Source: Caryophanales bacterium (GTDB taxonomy: Bacteria > Bacillota_I > Bacilli_A > RFN20 > CAG-826). Taken from it: a DNA stretch of 16,142 nt. The notes under the pieces are model-generated. The model was not told where the DNA came from, did no database searches, and saw only the letters and a program-made list of their open reading frames with translations. The translations under genes and the position numbers were made by a program. How positions within the stretch are numbered: position 1 is the stretch's first letter; each line of letters starts with the position of its first letter. This document shows positions 1 to 6,357 of this stretch, piece by piece. Location of the stretch: positions 1 to 16,142 of the forward strand of contig JALEUF010000157.1 of NCBI GenBank assembly GCA_022781015.1, in the 5' to 3' direction.

Positions 1-195
1 CTTCAATATGTTTTGAAAACAAGTAAAGCAGCAAACCAAATTCAATTAATTAAAGAAATGTATGTATGCAAAAAAGAAAAAGAAAAATGCATTGAAAATA
101 GGAATTTACTGACAAATAGCGGATTTCAAAAGGTAAAAATGGCTAGAATTGAATATAAAGGCAAAGGAAAATATATCGAAGAGGTATTAAGATGA
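1..195 (+). CDS. C-terminal end of an unrecognised protein (5' partial)
   Basis: The frame is open from the first base to a TGA at 193-195, giving about 64 residues, so this is most likely the tail of a gene that starts before the window. A TTG at 13-15 could serve as a start, but no ribosome binding site can be seen in front of it. The visible part is lysine- and glutamate-rich, has no membrane segment, and includes a K/E/C-rich stretch followed by a basic tail. It overlaps the next gene by four bases (ATGA at 192-195), which suggests translational coupling. Because the next protein resembles the antitoxin side of toxin-antitoxin pairs, this could be the end of its partner. That is inference from context only; I recognise no family here. 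Confidence 0.5.
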   Translation, partial: LQYVLKTSKAANQIQLIKEMYVCKKEKEKCIENRNLLTNSGFQKVKMARIEYKGKGKYIEEVLR

Positions 196-998
196 AGCCA
201 TTAACTTCAATAGAAATTTTGTTATGTCGATCACAAGCTAAAATTTTTGAGGCATCGGTTGACAAGACTTGTTATAGCTCTGCTATTTTCATCAGAAGAT
301 TTATGTATTCTTCGATTGGCAAATCATTTGACGATAAGCTTTTTCTATATCGCACAGAATCTATAGAAGATGTATTTGATTTAATGGACGAAGAATTTGG
401 AAAAAGCAGTTATGGAAAAATAAAGTATACAAAAGATCAAATGTTTTGGATTGGATATATTTATAGGGTCATTTGTATCAAATATAATTTATCTAGCAAA
501 AGCGTTTATAAACTTTTCAACGGGCAGGATATAGTGAAATATTATAATATCTGCCATACATTTGATGCTGTGGATGCTGCCGAAAGAATGATGGAAAGCA
601 TTAATTATTGTGAACCTTCAATAGAAGAAACTGCATATAAATATATGAAACGACTACTTTTTACAGAAAAGTTAGTTGGATTTTTAGGTAAAGATGTCGA
701 AGTCTTCGTTGATAGACCTATTGGTTATAACCACGAAGGAATTATATATACCCAAAATTACGGGCATATAAAAGAATTGACTGCATTAGAGAATGAATAT
801 CAAGATGCTTATGTTATTGGAGTTTATGAACCTTTGAAGACTTTCAAAGGAAAGGTAATTGCAGTTATTAATAGGAAAAATGATATCGAGGACAAATTAA
901 TTGTCTCTGATAAGAATGCTTCTTTTTCTAAAGAAGAAATTCTTAGAATGGTTAATTTCCAGGAAAAGTATTTCAAATCAAAAGTGATTTTAAAATAA
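192..998 (+). CDS. Antitoxin-like domain fused to a degenerate inorganic pyrophosphatase-like domain
   Basis: The start is ATG at 192, preceded by GAGG at 181-184. The protein has 268 residues. Residues 5-135 resemble, from memory, small Firmicutes proteins encoded beside toxin-like genes: note the WIGYIYR segment (86-92), SSKSVYKL (101-108) and the HTFD motif (122-125). Residues 163-268 resemble the short Firmicutes form of family I inorganic pyrophosphatase: VDRPIG (173-178), NYG (189-191, the Tyr that binds phosphate in the family), QDAYVIGVYEP (204-214), and ND..DKLIV (230-238) matching the D...DxK metal/phosphate site. Two of the usual three acidic metal ligands of the D-G-D-P-x-D motif read as Glu (E200 and E202, with D205 kept), and the usual N-terminal catalytic Lys/Glu pair is not evident. 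Hydrolytic activity is therefore uncertain, and the domain may instead bind a nucleotide or phosphate. The four-base overlap with the gene before it suggests a two-gene unit. Domain assignment is by eye. Confidence 0.6.
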   Translation: MKPLTSIEILLCRSQAKIFEASVDKTCYSSAIFIRRFMYSSIGKSFDDKLFLYRTESIEDVFDLMDEEFGKSSYGKIKYTKDQMFWIGYIYRVICIKYNLSSKSVYKLFNGQDIVKYYNICHTFDAVDAAERMMESINYCEPSIEETAYKYMKRLLFTEKLVGFLGKDVEVFVDRPIGYNHEGIIYTQNYGHIKELTALENEYQDAYVIGVYEPLKTFKGKVIAVINRKNDIEDKLIVSDKNASFSKEEILRMVNFQEKYFKSKVILK

Positions 999-1044
999 CT
1001 ACTTTTTGCTTTTATGTGTGTATCCATTTTTTAGGAAGTTAGTA

Positions 1045-1073
1045 TTAACTTTTGGGGTACAAATCTATATAAT
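1045..1073 (+). promoter_or_regulatory. Probable promoter of the Fic gene
   Basis: TTAACT at 1045-1050 and a perfect TATAAT at 1068-1073 are separated by 17 bases, about 36 bases before the Fic start codon. The -10 box lies inside an inverted repeat (TTTTGGGGT at 1050-1058 and ACCCCAAAA at 1088-1096). A protein bound there, or a hairpin formed there, could control transcription. Confidence 0.6.
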
Positions 1074-1096
1074 ATTAATATAAAAGCACCCCAAAA
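1050..1096. repeat. Repeat copy 1 flanking the Fic gene (internal inverted repeat)
   Basis: This copy has 9-bp inverted arms, TTTTGGGGT at 1050-1058 and ACCCCAAAA at 1088-1096. The 15-bp core AAAAGCACCCCAAAA (1082-1096) is repeated exactly at 2078-2092. The outer motif GGGT.CAAAT (from 1055) is repeated from 2051. The spacing between outer motif and core is 27 bases in both copies. The pair therefore brackets the Fic gene as an imperfect direct repeat of about 45 bp with an offset of 996 bp. No target-site duplication or recombinase is visible. Confidence 0.7.
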
Positions 1097-1108
1097 GGAG
1101 ACACGGCT

Positions 1109-2047
1109 ATGGATAAACAATATTTACAAATTCAAACATTGTTGGAGCAAAGAGCTGAAATAACTGCCAGATTAAATTTGATTCCATTTGATGGTTCTCT
1201 TGAAATAAAAGATAGAGATGGACAAAAATACATCTACATTAGAAAACGTGTTTTAGGACGTAACACATCTACATATGTTGATTCGTATTCCGATGAATTG
1301 TTTGCTTCAATATCTAAATTATTAAAAGACGCTAAAGAATATAAAAAACAAATTAGAAAAATTAATAACGAACTCGCTAAATTAGGCTATAGTGGGCAAG
1401 AATTATCACCTAGAGTATTGCTAAATATTGATTTTGCAAGAGCTAACATGAAATCTAATATTTATGATCAGGCTATACTTGAAGGTATTGCTACTACATT
1501 TCCAGACACTGAAACAATTATTGAAAATGGAAAAGTTAGTGGAATGACTGCAACAGATGTTCAAAAGATATTAAATTTGAAGCATGCGTGGGAATTTATT
1601 ATGGATAAAGATGTTGTTGCATCTAAAACTAGTTATTCAATCCTTTGCTATATTGCAGGTCTTGTAAATGAGGGATTTTATACTTATGGTGGCAGAATAA
1701 GATGCGTGCCTGTAACTATAGGAGGTACAACTTATATTCCACCTATGCCTATTGAATCTGTTGTTAAAGAAAAAATAGAAGAAATACTAAACAAGGATGA
1801 AGAACAGGCTGATATCGCTATTGAACTATGCTTATATTGCATGAAAACACAAATTTTTAATGATGGAAACAAAAGGGCTTCAGTAATATTTGCTAACCAC
1901 TTTTTAATTTCAAATGGTGCAGGACTATTGGTAATACCAGAGAGTAAGGTTTCACAATTCAAAAAATTATTGGTTTTATATTATGAAGATAGAGACAATG
2001 GTGAAATATTAGAATTCATGAAGACGTATTGCTGGAAGAAATTTTAA
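1109..2047 (+). CDS. Fic/DOC-family protein with Gln in place of the catalytic His
   Basis: The start is ATG at 1109 with GGAG at 1097-1100; the product has 312 residues. Fic enzymes move AMP or another nucleotide or phosphate group onto target proteins. Here the core motif, usually HxFx(D/E)GN(G/K)R, reads QIFNDGNKR (residues 248-256). The phosphate-binding GN.R part is intact but the catalytic base His is Gln. A segment AILEG (122-126) with Glu125 resembles the autoinhibitory (S/T)xxxE(G/N) helix, without the Ser. GGRIRCVPVTIGG (194-206), followed by PP.P, matches the beta-hairpin flap that holds the target. The N-terminal ~95 residues are a charged, partly helical region with a basic YIYIRKRV strand (41-48). 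I recall Firmicutes Fic homologues with the same Q.F motif, so this is probably a subfamily trait and not decay, and the reading frame is intact. The gene stands alone, with its own promoter and flanking repeats. Confidence 0.85.
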   Translation: MDKQYLQIQTLLEQRAEITARLNLIPFDGSLEIKDRDGQKYIYIRKRVLGRNTSTYVDSYSDELFASISKLLKDAKEYKKQIRKINNELAKLGYSGQELSPRVLLNIDFARANMKSNIYDQAILEGIATTFPDTETIIENGKVSGMTATDVQKILNLKHAWEFIMDKDVVASKTSYSILCYIAGLVNEGFYTYGGRIRCVPVTIGGTTYIPPMPIESVVKEKIEEILNKDEEQADIAIELCLYCMKTQIFNDGNKRASVIFANHFLISNGAGLLVIPESKVSQFKKLLVLYYEDRDNGEILEFMKTYCWKKF

Positions 2048-2050
2048 ATA

Positions 2051-2092
2051 GGGTGCAAATAGATATCTACACAAGCCAAAAGCACCCCAAAA
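2051..2092. repeat. Repeat copy 2 flanking the Fic gene
   Basis: This copy lies four bases after the Fic stop codon. It begins GGGTGCAAAT (2051-2060) and ends AAAAGCACCCCAAAA (2078-2092), the latter identical to 1082-1096. GGGTGC and GCACCC (2082-2087) form 6-bp inverted arms. The internal spacing equals that of the copy upstream of the gene. Confidence 0.7.
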
Positions 2093-2130
2093 AGATTTTG
2101 CATATTGATGCAAATGTGTAAAGCTTTTTT
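2089..2130 (+). terminator. Possible rho-independent terminator after the Fic gene
   Basis: A perfect 7-bp stem, TTTGCAT/ATGCAAA (2097-2103 and 2108-2114) with loop ATTG, sits inside outer arms AAAAAG (2089-2094) and CTTTTT (2124-2129), and a T-run ends at 2130. The stem is weak because it is AT-rich and has internal unpaired bases. It partly overlaps repeat copy 2. Confidence 0.4.
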
Positions 2131-2228
2131 CTTTTAACGCCAAACTTCCTAGCGGTTAGCCACATATAGGCTTTAAATTAATAGAGATAATCATTAAAAA
2201 TAATCTAATACAACTATCTTTTAGAGAT

Positions 2229-2234
2229 TATAAT
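2229..2234 (+). promoter_or_regulatory. -10 element giving a nearly leaderless transcript of the MFS gene
   Basis: A perfect TATAAT ends only ten bases before the ATG at 2245, so transcription would start about 4-5 bases before the start codon. The best -35 candidate, AATACA at 2207-2212 with a 16-base spacer, is poor. No ribosome binding site precedes the gene, which fits leaderless translation. Confidence 0.45.
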
Positions 2235-2244
2235 TTTCTTACTT

Positions 2245-3417
2245 ATGGCAACTTTATTAATCGCAGTTATATATCTAGCATTCATATCACTAGGATTACC
2301 TGATTCCTTATTAGGATCGGCTTGGCCTAGCATGAGAATTGTTTTTGATGTTCCTTCTTCATTTGCGGGTTATGTCTCGATGACAATTTGTCTAATGACC
2401 ATTATTTCTTCATTGATTTCTCCGTCTTTAATAAAGAAAATACATACAAAATGGATAGTAATATTCTCGATATTATTAACAATAATTGGATTACTAGGAT
2501 TCTCTTTTTCAAGTAAATATTGGATGTTATTTATATTTGCTATTCCTTATGGATTAGGGGCTGGGTCTATTGATGCCGCGCTTAATCATTATGTAGCATC
2601 GAATTATTCTTCTAGGGTAATGAATTTCCTTCATTGCTTTTATGGATTGGGTGCGATTATTAGTCCTAATATCATGTCTATTGCCCTTAGATATGCCCAT
2701 TGGAACCAAGGATATAGGTGGACTGCCTATATCCAATTAGGAATATTATTAATATGTATTCTTTCTATTCCTTTATGGAAAATAAACGAGAAGAAAGATA
2801 TTAAAATCCAAAAAGAGACAAAAGGCATATTTTCTACTTTGAAGATACCCGCGGTTATATTGACTCTTATTGCCTTCTTTTCCTATTGTGCAGGGGAGGC
2901 TACTTGTTTCTTATGGACTTCGACATATTTTAAAAATAGATTCGATTATCTAGGAGAAGATATAATCGCTGCCTGTGGGTCTTTAATCTTCCTTGGTTTA
3001 ATGCTAGGAAGATTATTGTCAGGAATATTCGCGAACAAATTAAATGACAAGAATCTAATTCGTATTGGAATAGGGATTGAATTAATTGGAATAATATTGA
3101 TATCGATAAATATAGATAATTACATTTTGCCTTTAATTGGATTTATTGTAATAGGATTAGGAATGGGACCGATTTACCCTTCAATCCAACATATGGCCCC
3201 GATTAATTTCGGACATGAATATGCTGCTTCAGTCATAGGACTACAGATGGCTAGTGCCTATCTAGGCTCGACATTCATGCCGACTGTATTTGGATTAATC
3301 GAAGAAAGAACTGGTTACTACATGATGCCGATTTATCTAGGCATATTCCTAATATTAAATATATCTTTGTTAGAAATAAGTTATTTGATTAATAAGCAGA
3401 GACAAATCGGTAAATAA
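2245..3417 (+). CDS. MFS permease, FucP/FHS-like
   Basis: This 390-residue integral membrane protein has about twelve hydrophobic helices and belongs to the major facilitator superfamily. The N-terminal segment IYLAFISLGLPDSLLGSAWP, the loop GLGAGSIDAALNHYV (about residues 101-115), FLHCFYGLGAIISP nearby, and LMLGRLLSGIFANKL in the second half fit the fucose-permease-like branch. That branch often moves sugars or other small solutes with protons; the substrate cannot be told. ATG 2245 is the first usable start after an in-frame stop at 2206-2208. It lacks a ribosome binding site, unlike nearly every other gene here. The TetR-type regulator downstream on the same strand might control it, but no copy of the TetR operator is seen before this gene, so that link is weak. 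Confidence 0.88.
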   Translation: MATLLIAVIYLAFISLGLPDSLLGSAWPSMRIVFDVPSSFAGYVSMTICLMTIISSLISPSLIKKIHTKWIVIFSILLTIIGLLGFSFSSKYWMLFIFAIPYGLGAGSIDAALNHYVASNYSSRVMNFLHCFYGLGAIISPNIMSIALRYAHWNQGYRWTAYIQLGILLICILSIPLWKINEKKDIKIQKETKGIFSTLKIPAVILTLIAFFSYCAGEATCFLWTSTYFKNRFDYLGEDIIAACGSLIFLGLMLGRLLSGIFANKLNDKNLIRIGIGIELIGIILISINIDNYILPLIGFIVIGLGMGPIYPSIQHMAPINFGHEYAASVIGLQMASAYLGSTFMPTVFGLIEERTGYYMMPIYLGIFLILNISLLEISYLINKQRQIGK

Positions 3418-3449
3418 GGAAAATTTTATCATTTTTTCATCTTTTTTGG

Positions 3450-3478
3450 TTGCTTTAATAATTTTTAGGACAAACAAT
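3450..3478 (+). promoter_or_regulatory. Possible tetR promoter
   Basis: TTGCTT at 3450-3455 and AACAAT at 3473-3478 are separated by 17 bases. Both are imperfect boxes. If real, the cre-like palindrome covers the start-point region and the TetR-type operator lies just downstream, a good position for repression. No clear terminator is seen in the T-rich stretch after the MFS gene (3418-3450), so read-through is also possible. Confidence 0.3.
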
Positions 3479-3491
3479 GTAAGCGCTTACT
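3478..3491. promoter_or_regulatory. cre-like palindrome (possible CcpA/LacI-family site)
   Basis: The bases TGTAAGCGCTTACT contain a perfect 12-bp palindrome, GTAAGCGCTTAC (3479-3490). This matches the Gram-positive catabolite-responsive element consensus TGnAAnCGnWWnCA at every fixed position except the last base. It lies between the MFS and TetR genes, so carbon catabolite control of the regulator is plausible. Confidence 0.5.
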
Positions 3492-3506
3492 CGGTCGGTT
3501 GACCGA
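3491..3506. promoter_or_regulatory. TetR-type operator (autoregulatory)
   Basis: TCGGTC (3491-3496) and GACCGA (3501-3506) are inverted arms around GGTT. The site directly abuts the cre-like palindrome and ends 15 bases before the TetR start codon. Sequence and position are typical of operators of the TetR family acting on their own gene. Confidence 0.6.
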
Positions 3507-3521
3507 TTTAGGGAGTGCTTT

Positions 3522-4073
3522 ATGCCAAACCAAAATGACACGAAAAGCAAGATCATAGAAGCAGTTGAAGAATTGATTGCTACAAAAGGGGTCAATAACT
3601 TTTCCTTGCGTGATATTGCTAATTACCTTGATATTTCTACAGGTAGCCTTTATTACCATTTCAAGACCAAAGATGAAATTATCTCTGCTATTGTAGAGAA
3701 GCATTATGCAATTCTAGAAAGGGATTATGATATCTGGCTAGATAAGCATAAAGGCGAACTAACAATAAATAGGTTCCTCGAAGTCCTCTTTTATAAAGGC
3801 ACCGAGTTATTTAATCATTCCAAAATTCATATTTACCTAATTAATGAATGTATGGCTAACGAAATTCTTAAGAAAAAAACCCAGGAGCTTTGGGAAGAAT
3901 GGAAAAATAAGCTTACCGTTGGGGTTAGACAAGTCTATAAAAACCACGATGATGTTGATTCAATCGCTCAACTTATATTGGTAACAATCGAAGGTTTAAT
4001 AGTTAAAACAGTCTTAGGCAATAAATCAATAGAAGACATCAATAAGATAAAGCAATTGCTAGAAAGGTTATAG
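3522..4073 (+). CDS. TetR/AcrR-family transcriptional regulator
   Basis: The start is ATG at 3522 with GGGAG at 3511-3515; the product has 183 residues, a normal length for the family. Residues 8-55 form the TetR DNA-binding domain, with the helix-turn-helix FSLRDIANYLDISTGSLYYHF (27-47), a close match to the family pattern including the YYHF recognition end. Residues 60-183 form a helical ligand-binding and dimer region with no recognisable ligand signature. The palindrome before the gene suggests it represses itself. Its other targets may include the MFS permease upstream, or the gene that once stood in place of the truncated fragment downstream. Neither can be shown from the sequence. Confidence 0.9.
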   Translation: MPNQNDTKSKIIEAVEELIATKGVNNFSLRDIANYLDISTGSLYYHFKTKDEIISAIVEKHYAILERDYDIWLDKHKGELTINRFLEVLFYKGTELFNHSKIHIYLINECMANEILKKKTQELWEEWKNKLTVGVRQVYKNHDDVDSIAQLILVTIEGLIVKTVLGNKSIEDINKIKQLLERL

Positions 4074-4109
4074 GAATGAAAAAGATAGATAAAATCAAAA
4101 AGTCAATTA

Positions 4110-4577
4110 ATGAACTTGGCTATAACCTACATTTCAACTCCATATAAAGTCTATTTCGAAGATGTCGGGATTAGAAATGGTGTCCTTTCATATAGACAAA
4201 TTGAACCAACTCATTTAATGGAAAATGTCATTTTCAATGAACTCAGGTTCCGTGGCTATTCGGTGGATGTTGGTCAAATTGAAGTTAGAGACAAGATCGA
4301 AGACGAACAGACTGGATTAGAAAAAGAAATAAAGAAATATCTAGAAACTGATTTTGTCGCTAATGAAGGTAGCAATAGATTTTATATTCAATCTGTTTAT
4401 TTAATCGATGGCCCTGAAAAAAGGAAAGAAGAAACCAGAAGTTTATTGAACATAAAAGATTCATTTAAAAAAGTGATTATTACCTATAACAATGTTTTTG
4501 ATGGATACGATAACAACGGAATCTATTATTTAGATTTTTATAGATTCTTGATTGATGAAAATAGTTTATATAAATAA
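4110..4577 (+). pseudogene. Remnant of an AAA ATPase with DUF4143 (C-terminal part only)
   Basis: The 155-residue frame matches only the last third of the common ATP-binding AAA_14/DUF4143 proteins, which are normally about 400-450 residues. The recognisable parts are YISTPYKVYFEDVGIRN, LMENVIFNELRFRGYSVDVG, ETDFVANEG..RFYIQS, and LLNIKDSFKKVII. The P-loop ATPase half is missing, and the frame begins right at the conserved YISTP segment. There is no ribosome binding site before ATG 4110. A 23-codon frame at 4076-4147, two bases after the tetR stop and with AAAGG in front, overlaps it in another frame and resembles nothing I know. The fragment looks like the residue of a deletion next to tetR and probably makes no working protein. 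Confidence 0.7.
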
Positions 4578-4592
4578 GTGTTAATAAGTTTC

Positions 4593-4629
4593 ATTTTATT
4601 TTTTTGCCGAAAACGGAAAAAAATAAAAT
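4593..4629. terminator. Bidirectional rho-independent terminator
   Basis: The stem has arms ATTTTATTTTTTT plus CCG (4593-4605 and 4607-4609) and CGG plus AAAAAAATAAAAT (4614-4629), with loop AAAA and one bulged G at 4606. It gives a U-tract in both directions. It lies between converging genes (tetR and the remnant from the left, the opp operon from the right), so it can end both transcripts. Confidence 0.8.
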
Positions 4630-4638
4630 AAGATTCAA

Positions 4639-4680
4639 AAATAAGCGACCCCTGTATTCGAATTCTAATTACGCTTATTT
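4639..4680 (-). terminator. Inverted repeat overlapping the oppF stop codon
   Basis: AAATAAGCG (4639-4647) and CGCTTATTT (4672-4680) are perfect 9-bp arms around a 24-base loop. On the minus strand the second arm runs into a T-rich stretch, so it may act as a first, weaker terminator or a 3'-end stabiliser ahead of the strong one at 4593-4629. One arm includes the oppF stop codon. Confidence 0.4.
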
Positions 4681-6357
4681 CTTTTTGGATATTATTTCGT
4701 ATTCTTGTTTGCTAATGGCAACCCCGTTGTGGATAACGATGTCACCTTTATCAATTGAAGCGACTTCTTGCTTATATCTAGCCTCTTCTTCATCATTACA
4801 TAAGACAAAATGGCCTGGGACTATCTCCCTGAATGTAGGTTTTTGTTTTGAATAGTCATGAACTTCATTTGGATGATAGACAATTCTTTTCCTTCTTTTT
4901 TCTGAGAATGGGTTAGGTTGCGGGATAGCGGATAATAATGATTTGGTATATGGGTGAAGTGGATGCTTGAATAATTCATCGCTACTAGCAAGTTCGACCA
5001 TATTGCCAAAATACATAACAGCAATCCTATTGCAGAAATATTTGACCGTAGATAAATCATGGGCAATGAAAATCATCGTAAGTCCCAATTCTTCTTTTAA
5101 AGAATTGAGCAAATTTATAATCTGCGCCCTGATTGAAACGTCTAAAGCCGAGATAGGTTCATCACAAATCAAAAGCTTTGGATTCATAATGAGGGCACGT
5201 GCTATGCCAATTCTTTGCCTTTGACCACCGGAGAATTCATGCGGATATCTAGAAGCGTGTTCAGGAACTAAGCCTACTTTCTTTAATATCTCGACAGTCT
5301 TCTTATGGTTTTCGACTCTATTTCTAGAACCTTGTATCCTTAATCCTTCCTGGATGATATCTTCAACAGTCATCCTAGGGTCAAGAGAATCAACTGGATC
5401 TTGGAAAATCATCTGTATTTCATTTAATAAGGCGCGTGGTGCGTGCTTATTGTCGTGTTTTAAGGATTTGATCTTGGTTTTTTGACGTTCATAGATAACC
5501 TTTAGCTTTTCTTTAACCGCCTCGATTTGTTTATTTTGCTCTTCTAGAATCTTTGCCTTTTCTTCTTCGGAAGCAGTCTTTAACTTTTCTTGCGTTTCTT
5601 TTCTGATTCTAGATATATCATCTTTGCCGTGAATTCTAGAATATTTGATTTCCTTTTCGTTCCATCTAGTCCCGGCTCCGATTCTATATCCTTTAAAATA
5701 TATCGAGCCAGAAGTAATGTTATATAGATGCATGATGCAACGTCCGGTCGTGGATTTGCCACACCCAGATTCTCCGACAATTCCAAAAGTCTCTCCTTCT
5801 TTGATATCAAAAGAAACATCATGTACTGCCTTTAGCTTTACATAATTTGGCCATACACCTAGCTTAAAGAACATGCGTAAGTGACGCACAGCTAAAATAG
5901 TTTTTGATTCAACTAATTCAGGCTTATAGGCAATCTTAGCTAATTTAATGGCTAATCTGGCGTCGTCTAATTCTTCTTTCTTGATTCTAAGTTCTTGTTT
6001 TTTCTCTTCAATTAACTTTTCATCAGCCTTATTTAATTCGAGTTCTTTTAAATCCTTAAGTATTGCATCGTATTGCTCTTTAACTAATGTGAAAGCTTTC
6101 TTGGCGTTTTCTTTCCTATGGGAAGCGATTTCTTTGTCTTTAGCATACCTAGCTTTTGTTTCTTCTAGAGTTGGAACATTTCTAATTACTTCATGTTCTT
6201 TTCTTTCTTCTTTTTCTTCTTGTTTCAAGCTGATTGCATTATTAGCTTCTTCTTGCTCGGCAAGGAAAAGATTGTCCTTATCTCTTTTAGGATCGCTAGT
6301 TATGGAATTAGAGATCTCGTTAGAAGAAATCTCTTGTGGTGATTTAGTCTTTTTCAT
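4675..6357 (-). CDS. oppF: Oligopeptide ABC transporter ATP-binding protein OppF (AmiF-type), with coiled-coil extensions
   Basis: This is one of the two ATPases that power peptide import, acting at the inner face of the membrane. In the 560-residue product, Walker A GESGCGKST is at 195-203, the Q-loop IFQDP around Q319, the signature FSGGQ at 375-379, Walker B LLICDEP at 395-401 and the H-loop His at 433. The C-terminal HPYTKSLLSAIP and EVHDYS.....E..PGHF tail is typical of Firmicutes OppF/AmiF. Usual length is about 310-330 residues. The excess is a highly charged, helix-rich N-terminal extension (1-153) and a charged helical insertion of about 70 residues (about 233-305) between Walker A and the Q-loop. 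The ATG at 6357 overlaps the end of oppD by 14 bases. GAGGAGG lies a rather long 12 bases upstream of the start. Confidence 0.92.
   Translation of the reverse strand: MKKTKSPQEISSNEISNSITSDPKRDKDNLFLAEQEEANNAISLKQEEKEERKEHEVIRNVPTLEETKARYAKDKEIASHRKENAKKAFTLVKEQYDAILKDLKELELNKADEKLIEEKKQELRIKKEELDDARLAIKLAKIAYKPELVESKTILAVRHLRMFFKLGVWPNYVKLKAVHDVSFDIKEGETFGIVGESGCGKSTTGRCIMHLYNITSGSIYFKGYRIGAGTRWNEKEIKYSRIHGKDDISRIRKETQEKLKTASEEEKAKILEEQNKQIEAVKEKLKVIYERQKTKIKSLKHDNKHAPRALLNEIQMIFQDPVDSLDPRMTVEDIIQEGLRIQGSRNRVENHKKTVEILKKVGLVPEHASRYPHEFSGGQRQRIGIARALIMNPKLLICDEPISALDVSIRAQIINLLNSLKEELGLTMIFIAHDLSTVKYFCNRIAVMYFGNMVELASSDELFKHPLHPYTKSLLSAIPQPNPFSEKRRKRIVYHPNEVHDYSKQKPTFREIVPGHFVLCNDEEEARYKQEVASIDKGDIVIHNGVAISKQEYEIISKKK

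Noticed and set aside
2134..2177. Integron attC-like or mobile-element end after the Fic gene (AACGC...GCGGTT, AGCC...GGCT)
   Set aside because: The short imperfect arms do not match attC core patterns, and no integrase is nearby. A loose resemblance to the reverse complement of 1010-1048 (shared AACTTCCTA and CACATA) needs gaps and could be chance.
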